From assembly GCF_954871325.1 (NCBI RefSeq), contig NC_088778.1, forward strand, positions 11,045,882-11,109,881: DNA of 64,000 nt. The letters are read 5' to 3'. Below, one piece after another: positions 52,100 to 63,209 of the stretch; position 1 is the first letter of the stretch, and the number at the start of each line of letters is the position of its first letter. The DNA is from Gordionus sp. m RMFG-2023. Taxonomy: Eukaryota > Nematomorpha > Gordioida > Chordodea > Parachordodidae. A program made the position numbers and the translations under genes. The notes beneath the pieces were generated by a model. That model was not told where the DNA came from, did not search any database, and saw nothing but the letters and a program-made list of their open reading frames with translations.

Positions 52100-55000
52100 T
52101 GAATCAATGACACCTGATAACCCGGGTTCAACCGGGTTCAGTGTATTGTTTAAAATAATGTATTAAGATTTATGTATAATTGTAAATACAAATATTAATA
52201 ATTTAATTTAGATTTTATAATATTTTCAAATTTCCAATTAAGTGAACTTATTTCATTTACGTCTTTTTTAGAATTTTTATGATTTCTTCTCCTATTGGAG
52301 TGTTAATAAATTTTAAACAATTAAATTAATTTGCGCCGTTATTTTTAATTTTTAACTTATTCTCAAAGATTATTAATTAGAGGAAAATGCAAGTGGACAA
52401 GTCAAAGTAAAAATTATAATATTGGATATTGTTAATTTAAAGAATTCTCAAAATCTAACTTAAAATTTGTTAAACAAAGATATAAAAATCATTTTATAAT
52501 TGCTAATCATTTATTTTTTGTTCAGATTAATTTTAACCATATATTAATTAAGTACATATTATAAATAAATACATCTGTTTTTTAATTCTATTAAATCATT
52601 GCTATTTAAAAAATTTATTTTCTTTAACTTTTTTATTTGAAAGTTTAATAAATGTTTCTCAATTCATTCTATAAGTTCAAAGATAAAATCATATTTGAGA
52701 AGCATTTTACTCTTGATACAATAGAAAATAAATCAGTGTGCTCATATTGCAAATTAAAAATGTCTGGCAATCATTTGTCAAATTTAGAAAGACATCTGGA
52801 AAGCAATCACAACAAACAATGAATATGTAAATTATTTGAATGAAAAATCAAAATATCAGGAAGTTATTTGCAAAAAAACCCAAAAATAATATAGAAACCT
52901 TTTTTTTTCTTTCTCTTTAGCTTTCACCTTTTCTGGTGGTAAGCTCCTTCAACATCTCTCTCCACTTTATGTTATTCGTACAATCTCTTTTATCTAATTT
53001 ATACTTCTTTATATTGGCTCTAACTTTATGGCCCCATTGAAGTTTTGGCCTTCCTCTTTTACGTTTGCCCATCACTTTCAAACTCTCAACCTTATTTCCT
53101 ATGTAGTTCATAGGCCTTCTCATTGTGTGCCCATACCACCTAAGTCTGTTTACCATTAACTTAGTCTTAATGGGCACTACCTTTAAATTACTTAGTATCG
53201 TTGTACTGAGCACTTTATCCTTTCTTGTTACCCCAGCAATCATCGGTGGTTTAGAAACAAGAAGGACGAAGAGGACGCGGGTTCAATCCTGGTAAGGAGA
53301 ATGAAAACTTTCAGGTTTTTCTTCGATGACTGATGTGTAAAGACATATGGTAAGATGAATTTCGGAGCTTAGAGATGACATCCCGGTCACCGACAGGCCT
53401 TGGACAACCGGGTGCTAAGGATACTTGTTCAATAAACAAAATGAAGAAGGCAAATGAAAATATAGAAACCTTTTAAACATTATAAATTTAACATATAATG
53501 ATTAGATGAGTTCTATCATATAATTTTTTACTGTAAATGGTCGGCCTCTATCAATTATTGAAGATTCGGGATTTCAAAGAATCATAAGTCCACTTTTATC
53601 TGGGCTCAATTTAGTTATTAACTAAGAAAATTTATTCCGAACTATTAATAGAACAGCCTAATCTATTAGAGACAACATTTCAAGAGAGGTACAAGGAAAA
53701 CTAATAAGTTTAAAAGTTGATGCAGTTCAACGACTATAAATTCTTGGTATAAATATTCAATTTATATCAAATATAATTTTGGAAAATCTTGGAATTGTAG
53801 AGCTGAAAGAAAGAAGTACAGGAGAATATTTAAACGAGAATATACTAAAAACTTTACAAAAATTAAAAATTAATATTAAACAAATACAAACACTTCTGAC
53901 AATAGTGCAAATTTTATCAAAGCTATAAAGCTCTTGCAGCCTGATATTGATTATTATGTGAATGTATATAAATATTAAATCGATATACAGAATACTTTTT
54001 ATACAACTATTTTATCCTATCTGATTAAAGGTGTACGTTGTGCAGCTCATACACTTCAGCTTGCACTTCAAGATGCAATAAAATTATCACTCATTGTGTA
54101 TACTCTTGCAAAAGCTAAGAGATTACATTTAAAATTAAGACATCACACTTATAATAATTTAATGAAAAATATGAAACTCCTTAAAACTGTGTTAGATTGC
54201 CACCGATGACATTCAACCCATGATATGTTAGAAAGGCTGATTTTACTCAAACTCAATATCAAAGATTTCTTTTCAGAACAATTTGATTATTTATTGACTG
54301 AAGATTGGAAAGGGATAATAACGATTGTTGAAATTTTAATACCACTAAAAATCGCAACCAAACGATTCCAATCTGAACAGTTAACACTGACAGATTTTTA
54401 TGCAGAATGGTTAAGATGCTGCATTGAACTAAAAATTATCCAAACCATTTTTCTCAATTACTATATTCTTGTCTAAGAACAGATAAGAAAGGTTTACAAA
54501 GAATGAAATTCTCTTCGCTGCTATATACATGGGACCAAGATACAAAGTTAATTAAAAGATTAGTAAATTATTTTGGATTTATATTAAAATTGTTATTTTA
54601 TGGAATTGGTATTTATATCCTTAAATATTACAAGTATTACTTAAGGAGAACGATAAATTTTGTGCGAAAAAGCATCTTGTCAATTTATGCAGTCGGATTA
54701 AAAGCATAACAATGCCAATTTTATCTGATGATAGATCTGATGAAGTTATTGAACAGGAAGATGATCTAGAGAAATTGATACAACTTAAAGAAAGGCAGGA
54801 GAAAATATTTAAAAGAGGGCCAACAATTGCAGAGAAAAGTATTGAAATTATAATTATCGGATTTAGCGATTTTAAAAGATTAGATAAGAAAGAAAATATT
54901 TTGCATTTTTGGGAGTCTAGCACCCTGATTTATATATTTTATCCAAATTCTTATTTGCTGTTCCTGCAACCCAAGTTAATTTATCATATTTTCACATAAA

Positions 55001-55320
55001 TACATTTAATATAGGTAGCATTGAAAGATTTTTTTCACATTTGAAATTCATTCTTTCACCACATAGATCGAGGATGAGTGAACAACTCTTGGAAGATATT
55101 ATACTAATACGTCTAAATAAAATTTTTAAAATTGATACATGACTATGCTTTATATTTTTACTATGTTTTGCTTATAAATAAAATAAAAAATTTATTTATG
55201 TCTAGTTTTTTAATTGTGATTTAAATATAGAATTTTTTTTATCAATTCAAAAATTCTTAAACCCGAGCTGAACCCTTAAGCAAATCCGAGTTCAAAAATA
55301 TTTCCCTGAACCATAAATTG
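52100..55320 (+). mobile_element. hAT transposon with BED finger, decayed, split by a retro-insertion
   Basis: The ends carry AACCCGGGTTCAACCGGGTT on the left and the loosely matching inverted AACCCGAGCTGAACCC on the right, so limits are approximate. The transposase is on the + strand: BED finger FEKHFTLDTIENKSVCSYCK ...ERHLESNH (52652-52820), then after the insertion TVNGRPLSIIEDSGFQRIIS (53530-53590), GKLISLKVDAVQRL and LENLGIVELKERSTGEYL (53690-53840), VRCAAHTLQLALQDAI (about 54030-54080), HDMLERLILLKLNIKDFFS (54222 on), and the dimerization part IERFFSHLKFILSPHRSRMS (55018-55080). Many stops and frameshifts; an old copy of the Ac-like ZBED type. Confidence 0.8.
52904..53458 (-). mobile_element. 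Chimeric LINE/SINE-like retro-insertion with 16-bp target duplication
   Basis: AATATAGAAACCTTTT occurs exactly at both edges (52888-52903 and 53459-53474), a clear retrotransposition footprint inside the hAT. The left part on the - strand (53243-52917) encodes GVTRKDKVLSTTILSNLK, NRLRWYGHTMRRPMNYIG and GKRKRGRPKLQW. This is the well-known C-terminal end of RTE/BovB-type LINE polyproteins. A stop and an A-rich tail follow directly. The right part (53250-53458), read on the + strand, has GGTTCAATCC (a pol III B-box match) and ends AATAAACAAAATGAAGAAGG. The two parts are joined 5' to 5'. Confidence 0.8.
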
Positions 55321-55429
55321 ATATATTTTAATTTTATATGAAATAAGGCGCTAATATTTCTTATTTGTAAAATATTTTTTTTACAATAAAAAAAAATTAA
55401 AATTTTCTATATTTAAATAAATTCACGGG

Positions 55430-55560
55430 CGAACAAATAATTTTTATTTCGGGTGGGGCTTTTCAGGATAAATAAAAATTTTGTTTGGGATCTGGCCGGG
55501 CAGGACAAATTTTTTAAAATAAATTCCGGGCCGGGCCTGAAAAATATTACTACAGATCAC
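55430..55560. mobile_element. Short GGCCCGG-type hAT end fragment
   Basis: TCCGGGCCGGGCCTGAAAAA and GGGATCTGGCCGGGC resemble the ends of 40903-42800. No second end or target duplication was found. Confidence 0.35.
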
Positions 55561-55735
55561 TAATTTAAATATTGTGAGAAATGGAAATTCAAAATGCAAT
55601 TTGCAAGATAAAAATCTATCTTCGATTATATTTTTTGCAGCAAATATGAAATGAAAATAGGTTTTTACAATGTTTTCCTTTGGGATTAATGGGGTTATAA
55701 TATGCGTACTTTCTTTGTGTTTTTATTTAACGAAT

Positions 55736-56079
55736 TGTTGTTGTAATATTATGTTTATTATTTTTATGTTAATTGATTATTATCGCAATGCTGTCAAGAA
55801 TATATTGTATTTTTATATGAAAAAGAGAAGATGTCAAGGATGTAATTTATTTGTATATGAAAAAGAGAAAAACTAGATCATGTTTATTTGGAATGTATTG
55901 ATTATATATTTTTTTTTTATATTTTTTTTTCGCGTAATAATATTTATTTTAATTTCTCGCGTAACATTAGTATTATTTTTTAATCCAAAATAAAGTTTTT
56001 TTTTCCGTTTGTATTTTTTTGGTTCTACAGAATTTTTTTTTTCGGTCTACAAAATTGAGTTTTTTTAGGTTTTACAAAA
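55736..56079 (+). repeat. Left LTR of the larger Ty3/Gypsy fossil
   Basis: Starts TGTTGTTGTAATATTATG after CGAAT. It has long T runs, including TTTTTTTTCGCGTAATAATA, which are shared with the right LTR. Confidence 0.85.
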
Positions 56080-59000
56080 ATTGGTGCAAAATTTTAAATT
56101 TAACATCTCTTCCGTCATTCTTTCATTTTCATTAACGTTTTTTAATTCCCTTCCATTTTTTTCTTTTTCAATTTCATTATTTTTAATTTCAATTTCTGTG
56201 ATTTTTATTCTATCTCTTTCTATAACTCTTCATTTTTCTCCGATGTAATACAATACCAATTATCCATAAACATACGATTACTACAGCTATAATACAATTA
56301 TTTCTCTGTGGACCCATTTCCACATAATTTTGTGTCTATATTTCTTTTAGAATTAAACATTTATTCTTTATTAAAAAATTTATTAAAACTTTTATTATAA
56401 ATATTTTAACACTGCTAAACGTTAGAAAATATATTATACTCATTATTGTAAAAAATATGACAATAAATATACATTAAAAACTATTATAATAAATTTGGAA
56501 AATTTTAAATGAAAATATGATAGAAGGAATGAGGAAAAGTATCAATATTATTAGGTCGAGAGATGAACGAAAAGGTATTGATAATAAAAGAGAAATAGAG
56601 ATTAAAGGTGAACATGGAATGAGAAGTGATAAACGAAAAAATGATAGTCATGGAGAAAATTGTGGGAAAATGTATGAAAAGGATTTTAGAAAAGAGAATC
56701 GAATGAATGATAGGGAATACGATCATTTTAAAGAGTATAATTAGCCAATGAGCTTGCAGAGAAATGAAAAGGAAAATTGGGAAAGAGAGAAATTTTTTCG
56801 AAACAGATTTAATCGTCCAAAAATAAATATGGAAAATGTAAGATGTTATTCATGTGGGGAATTGGGACATATAAGTAGAAACTGTGTTCAGAACTGTGCG
56901 ATGTTTAACAAGCAACCGATTAAATGTAATAGATATAGAGGAGTAGGACATAGTAGTGAAAAATGTTATGTTCCGACGTATCGTATTAATGGAAATAATC
57001 AAAAAACATTTCAATGTGAAAGATGTGGAAATATGGGACATGTTAAAGAGAATTGTTATGTAAAAGAACCGATAAATGGGGAAGCATTTCCGGCAGTGAA
57101 ATACTTAGCACCAGCATCTAATGTAAGAATGATACTAAATAATGATATTTTGAAAGGAGAAGGTAAAGGTGAAAGTATGATTTTGTGTTTTAAATGCAGA
57201 AAGGAAGGACATCGGGCCATAGAATATCAGGAGAGGTGACTAAATGATAGCGAAAATAGTAAAATGGAAATTATTACATTAAAGACTGACATGAAATTTC
57301 TGGTCGGGGAAGATGTGGAGGTTAAATTTAGTAGATAATAGAAATATAAATTTGGTAAATGGTGAAAATATGAAAAATTATAGAATTCCTATTTTAAAAT
57401 TAGAGAGAAAAAGTGAAAAGGATACATGTCCATGTAGAAATAGTTGTAGGAAGTAGAGAAATATCTATGCTGTTGGATACAGGTGCTGCGATATCGATTG
57501 TAATTTATAAATTATTGCGAATATTGGCCAGAAGAGAATATAATTGAAGAGGAGATGATAGTTAAACAGTTTGATGGATCGGAAATAAAGGTTTTAGGAA
57601 AAATTGAAGTACCGTTTGTTATAAATGGTATAGTTAATTATTTAAATTTGTGGATTGTTGATAAAAAAGTGGAGACGATTATGGAGTGGGAATAGATTGT
57701 TAAGATTGGTCTGTTAAATAATTTTTGGGGTATTTTTTTCAAATGAAATTAAACGTGATCAAATGGTTGAAGTTCAAAATATTGGAATGGAAATTCAAGA
57801 ATTTTGTGATATAAAAGATCAAATCATTGGGTATGATGGCTAATCAGGAAAGTGAGTTTATAAAAAAAGATATTTCGCAAACGTGGATAGTGCCAATTAA
57901 AAAAAGAAAGGAAAGATATAAGTTGGCTGAAAGTGTTAATATTAGGGAAAATGACAAGCTTAGTGAGGTTAAAAAATAAATATCTTGTGGAAAATGTGAG
58001 AAATAATGATGAAATAAAAATTGTAACTAAAACAAAAGAAATAGAAGAGAAAATTATTAGTCAAGAAATGTGTAAGGAACTGGATAATGAAAAGAAGGAT
58101 ATACCAGAAGGAAAAAAGAGGAAAAAAAGAGGAAAAAGAGAGTAATGAAGAGGAGGGAAAGGAACAATTGTCAAGTTTGGAAAATTGGAGAATTGCCGTG
58201 GCAGTTTTAATGAATAGTTATAGTGAAATTTTTGAAGAGAAATTAGGGTATTTAGTGGATTATGAAGTTGATCTCCATTTAAAGGAAGGTTTTGTACCGC
58301 AATATTGTCCGGTGCGAAGAGTTCCATTTGAATGGTGGGCGGAAATGGAAAAGAGTTGGAACTGGGTGAAAGATGGAATTATTTGTCCTATTGGTTACAG
58401 TAAATGGGCCAGTCCGTTGGTTCCTGTGAGAAAGGTCAATGGCAATTACCGATGGCAAAAACGACTAGGAAGTTGCTGACGATTACGACTTTCAAGGGAT
58501 TGTTTACTTTTTGTAGGTTACAGTTTATGTTAAGTGTATCAGCACCTATTTTTCAGCGGACAATGGCTGTTGTTTTCCAAGGTTTAGATTGTGTTTTTTA
58601 TTATATGGATGATGTTTTGGTTATAGGAATAACGATGATTCAACATGATGATAGGCTAGAAGAAGTATTTATTAGAATTCGAAATAAAGGATTAAAGGCG
58701 AGTCGTGAAAAGAGTGTGTTGGGAGTAACTGAAGTGACATATTTGGGTTATAAAATTAATGGAATGGAGGTTAGGCCGTTGGATAAGAATTTGTTGAGTA
58801 TTGCGAATTTGAATAGGCCGACCATTAAAGTTGAGTCCAGTTGTTTATGGAAATGGTAAACTATTACCATCGGTTTATATCGAATTTTGCGGAAGTAGCT
58901 GCTCCTTTATATGAATTATTAAGGAAAGGGGTACATTTTGAATGGGAAGAGGAACAAGAGAGTTCAGAACGTTAAAAGAGAAAATTGGGAGAGAACTTAT

Positions 59001-60994
59001 TCTGATGTGTTTTAATAGTTATTTGGAAGTAATTTTGACGGTAGACGCATGTAATAATGGAGTAAGTGGGGCGACGTTGCACCTAGTAGATGAATAGAAA
59101 GACCTGTGATATTTTTCTCGAGAGTGTTTCAAGAGGTAGAAAAGCGGTATTCAGTGATAGAGCAGGAGGCTTTAGCTGTGATTTTTGGGTTAACAAAATG
59201 TCACCAATACCTTATAGGTAGGAAGTTTGTTGTTTTTACAGATCATAAGCCATTGATACATATATTTAAAAAAGATAACAAAGAGTTGATGTTATCGCAT
59301 CGACTTCAGCGAGGTTGTTGTTAGTAGGAAGTTTTGATTTGGATTTAAAATATCAAAGGGGAAAAGAGAATCAATTACCTGATATTTTGTCGAGGTTAGG
59401 TGGGGTGAAAGCATGGATGAATCGATGGTTTTGAAAAGTGATAATCGAGAAGAATGTCTAGTACGTACAGTAATGCGAAGTATAAAGGGTAGCCACACGA
59501 ATGAGAAGATATACAAAAGTTTACAAGGAAAGATAGAGAATTAGCGATAGTTAAATTATGTCTATTGGGGAAACGATCATAGAAAGATGATGATAAAGTT
59601 TTCAAAAAACAGAATTAACTGTAGTGGACGATTGTGTCATGAGGGGACACCGAGCCGTTATACCTCAGCTATAGAGGAAAAATTTTTTGAATGTTATACA
59701 TGTGGGTCATCAAGGAGTTACTCGTATGAAACAGTGGGGAAGAAAATAAGTATGGTGGCCGAGAATGAACGAGGATATTGAAAAATTGGGAAAGGGATGT
59801 GAGATTTGCAATGCATGGTCTGACATTCCCCGTAAGGATAAAAATAGTACATGGCCAAAAGTTGTAGAACCAGGGGAGAGAATTCATGTTGATTTTTTCG
59901 AATATGAAGGAAAGAAGTATATATTAAGTGTAGATGTGTTCTCCAAATGGATAGAATTTGAAGAAATTCAAGGGTTAACAGCGAATATTGTGATTAAACA
60001 TCTTAAGAAAGTATTGTCAAAGTATGGGATTCCGAAAACTGTGGTATCGGATGGTGGTCCAGCTTTTATCGGTAAAGAATTCAAGAGATTCTGTGAGAAA
60101 ACGGGTGTATATCATGTGTTAGCGACCGTATCATCCTAGTTCCAATAGACAGGCGGAACGGATGGCACAGCAACGGGGTTAAAGGATGGTTGAAGAAGAC
60201 AAAAAGTGGAAAAGGAGAAATGTGGGTGAAGCATTTGTATTATAATAATGCGATGGGTAATGATGGTTTGTCTCCGGCAGAAAAAATGATAGGCCGGAAG
60301 GTAAGGATGTTTTAGGATATGTTAGTATCTTGCAAAACGGGTGTAATTATAGAGGATATCGATAGAAGGGAATTGGAATATACTGTGGGACAATTAGTAT
60401 GGATTAGATTATATGGAGGTCCAAAAAAATGGTAGAAAGGTGTAGTAATAGAAAATGTGGGAAACAAATTAAATAGGGTAAAATTTGATGAATTACGGAA
60501 GAGAGTTGCATAGAAATGGTTGAAAGAGGAAATTGTAAAAAAGGAAAATATTTAAGGAAAGTTCTCGGTTAATAAAGACGTAGATTTCAATGGTTTCAAT
60601 TGTGTAAATAATCGTATAATCAAGAAGCAATCACTGTCCATGTAAAGAGTCTTGCAATCAAGAAGCAACCACTGCCTACGAACACCATATGCATAACGTA
60701 AAAGAGGAGTGACAACATGTTAGGATGACAACAAATTTATGACGGCTACTACGAAAATCGCCTAAAAGAAAGGAGAATGGCAACGTTAGAATCGACCCTC
60801 TAAAATACTGAGATGAGTATCATTGAAGATCTGAGCGAGTGTATGAAGCAATAAAGAATAAATACAAGCCTAAAAATATGTTTAAAAAATATGGGAATAA
60901 TTGAAGATTTATACACTGATTGATTTTTTTTTTGCATAATGATGAAAAAATATATAATTTGGCCCAGGATTTTTGTTCCTAATAAAAGGGGGCA

Positions 60995-61325
60995 TGTTGT
61001 AATATTATGATTATTATTTTTATGATAATTGATTATTATCGCAATGCTGTCAAGAATATATTATTAAAAAAGAGAAGATGTCAATGATGTAATTTATTTG
61101 TAAAAAAGAGAAAAACTAGATCATGTTTATTTGGAATGTATTGATAATATATTTTTTTATATATTTTTTTTTCGCGTAATAATATTGATTTTAATTTCTC
61201 GCGTAACTTTAGTATTATTTATTTGTAAATCCGAAATAAAGTTTTTTTTCCCCTTTATATTTTTTTGGTTCTATAGAATTGGGGTTTCCGGTCTACAAAA
61301 TTGAGTTTTTTGGGGTTTTACAAAA
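60995..61325 (+). repeat. Right LTR of the larger Ty3/Gypsy fossil
   Basis: Preceded by a purine tract and followed by CGAAT. It matches the left LTR over its length with scattered differences and small length changes. Confidence 0.85.
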
Positions 61326-61330
61326 CGAAT

Positions 61331-61882
61331 GTTTGAGTTTTTCAGAAATTCTAGTTTGAGGTCAATTTCAACAACAAAGAGAGCATTAATTAATACCTCA
61401 AATAATTTATCTTCTTATTGATTGAAAAAATAGAAATATTTATAAAATAAACGGTTTTTGTCACGTTTTGTTGCGGATTTTTACCATATTATTATTGCAT
61501 AGATAAATTCAATTTTTTTTAATTTATAATGTTTATAATCAGGATCAATTTATGAAGTCATTTATTTTCCCTCCTATGTTGGCTCCCTTTGCAGCACTGA
61601 CTAGGTTTTTTTTTAAATCACGTTTGTATAATTTTCATTTTTAAGTTTTTGTCAGTAGTTCTAAAAAATTTAAAAATATTGGTTTATCTTGAATCTGAAC
61701 TTGAATTTTCCACATCGAAATACTATTGACATTTGCTAGTGTTATAGAATTCGGTTAATAGAAAAATATTTCGTGTTCTAGGCGTCAAATATGCATTTCC
61801 AATTTAATTTATTACTTTATTTTGAATATTTAATAAATATTGGCTCAACAGGTTTATAGGTTAATAATTTATGTGTTATTAA
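61331..61882. other. AT-rich DNA, nothing recognised
   Basis: No ORF, repeat or RNA motif is supported. Confidence 0.4.
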
Positions 61883-62077
61883 CATAGTTGGGTAATGGCT
61901 TAATTTCGGCTAATATGGCTTATTCTTCAGGCCCTTGTTAGAGAAAATCTACTTTTTTTTTTAAGAAAAACCCCGAGGCTTAAGTGATTGTTTTCCACTA
62001 AAAACTTGGTTTAGCCGATTTTTTAGACAGCTAAAAATTGAATTAAACGGCTAGAAATATGGTAATTACCCAGCTAA
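61883..62077. mobile_element. MITE of about 195 bp
   Basis: GTTATTAA at 61875-61882 and 62078-62085 looks like an 8-bp duplication. The ends CATAGTTGGGTAATGGC and ...GTAATTACCCAGCTAA are inverted repeats, and internal GGCTTAATTTCGGCTAATAT opposes CGGCTAGAAATATGG. It is non-coding. It is a different family from the 12078 and 19408 MITEs. Confidence 0.65.
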
Positions 62078-62085
62078 GTTATTAA

Positions 62086-63209
62086 ACATAAAAATAAGGG
62101 CTATTAAAGGTTAATATGGTCTTTAAATAGTCATTCTTGATATTTTATTAGAATATATTTTTAATTATTTTTATAATTTATTTTAAAATTTGGTGCCCTT
62201 AAAGTTTAAGATCTAGTGAATAAAAACACTGCCTGCCTGCGCAAATGGCAGATTGGGCACTAGTGATATTATACAAATTAACCTTCTAAAAATCGGAAGG
62301 AATCGAGGGGAACCTTTTCCGAAAAGAATATAGTTGTTTCAGTCATTCAATGGGAAATTATAATCTGATCTTGTTTTTGTTATTTGCTAATTTTAGATAT
62401 GAATTTAGAAGATTTACAAACTGCCTTATGGCATAATAAAAAATATTATTATTTATGCATTTAAAGAAAAAAATTGATTTACTAATTCCAATATTTCGAT
62501 ACCATATTAATTATTATTTTCTAGGAAATTAAAAAATTTAATTAAAATAAAAATTTGTACATTAAAGAAGAAGAAATCTTATAATTAAAAAGAAAAAAAT
62601 TAAAATGATAAAAATAATAATGTTAGGATCTCTTCCATTCGTTAGAAAATTATTCATCTTCCTTATTTAAATTGTTGCTGTTTTTAATTATTCTCAATGC
62701 TTTCTCTTATTAGTCCTATAAGAAAATTATTTCCTTGTCAAGGACAAGGCAATTAAATTAACATGTTGATTAGAGAAATATGTGTTCCGCAAAAGCAGAG
62801 ACTTGAATATTGTTTTTATTTATGTGATATTGATGCCCTTTTAATCACGTTTCGATTGGGCGACAGGTTTTACCGATGTATAGGTGTAGCCAGGATTTTC
62901 CTAAAGGGGGGATGAGGGATTACCTTCCTTCGCTTTTGTCCGGCTTTTAATCGGGGTTTCTTATCCTTTATCAAGAGTTGGTATCAAAAAATTAGTTAAG
63001 TCTGGAACAAATAGGAAGTATATTTTTATTGTAGTTTGCCTTATTAAATTTTACATTCTTTCTTTTACATTGTTATTTAAAATAAATGCATACATTTTTA
63101 GGGGAGAGAGGATGGAGAGGGGGCCAAGGAAGATATTTTAATTAGCTTAAAATTATTTTTTAAAAAATTTTCTTGGGTGGGGGGGGGAGTGTAAATTTTC
63201 CCTTGCCCT
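62086..63209. other. AT-rich DNA with G-rich patches
   Basis: TAGGTGTAGCCAGGATTTTC followed by AAAGGGGGGATGAGGG (62879-62915) resembles the GTGGCGTAGCCAGG-type ends of many invertebrate DNA transposons. A second G-rich patch lies at 63101-63130 and a 9-base G run at 63179-63187. No partner end was identified. No gene is supported. Confidence 0.4.

Larger units (their letters stand above)
55736..61325 (+). mobile_element. LTR retrotransposon fossil, Ty3/Gypsy type, all domains present but broken
   Basis: Bounded by LTRs at 55736-56079 and 60995-61325 that start TGTTGTAATATTATG and end near GGTTTTACAAAA. The 5-bp target duplication is CGAAT (55731-55735 and 61326-61330). A purine tract (AATAAAAGGGGGCA) lies before the right LTR. 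Parts in order: a gag end with three CCHC zinc knuckles (56748-57239), aspartic protease (about 57440-57700), reverse transcriptase (about 58230-58860), RNase H (about 58990-59330), and integrase with zinc-binding and core regions (about 59590-60130). The order protease, RT, RNase H, integrase identifies Ty3/Gypsy. It is broken, with roughly a dozen or more breaks. The LTRs differ more than those of the other fossil, so it is older. Confidence 0.9.

Noticed and set aside
55670-55876. 68-codon open frame with a hydrophobic start
   Set aside because: It runs from flanking DNA into the left LTR of the Ty3/Gypsy fossil. Chance frame.
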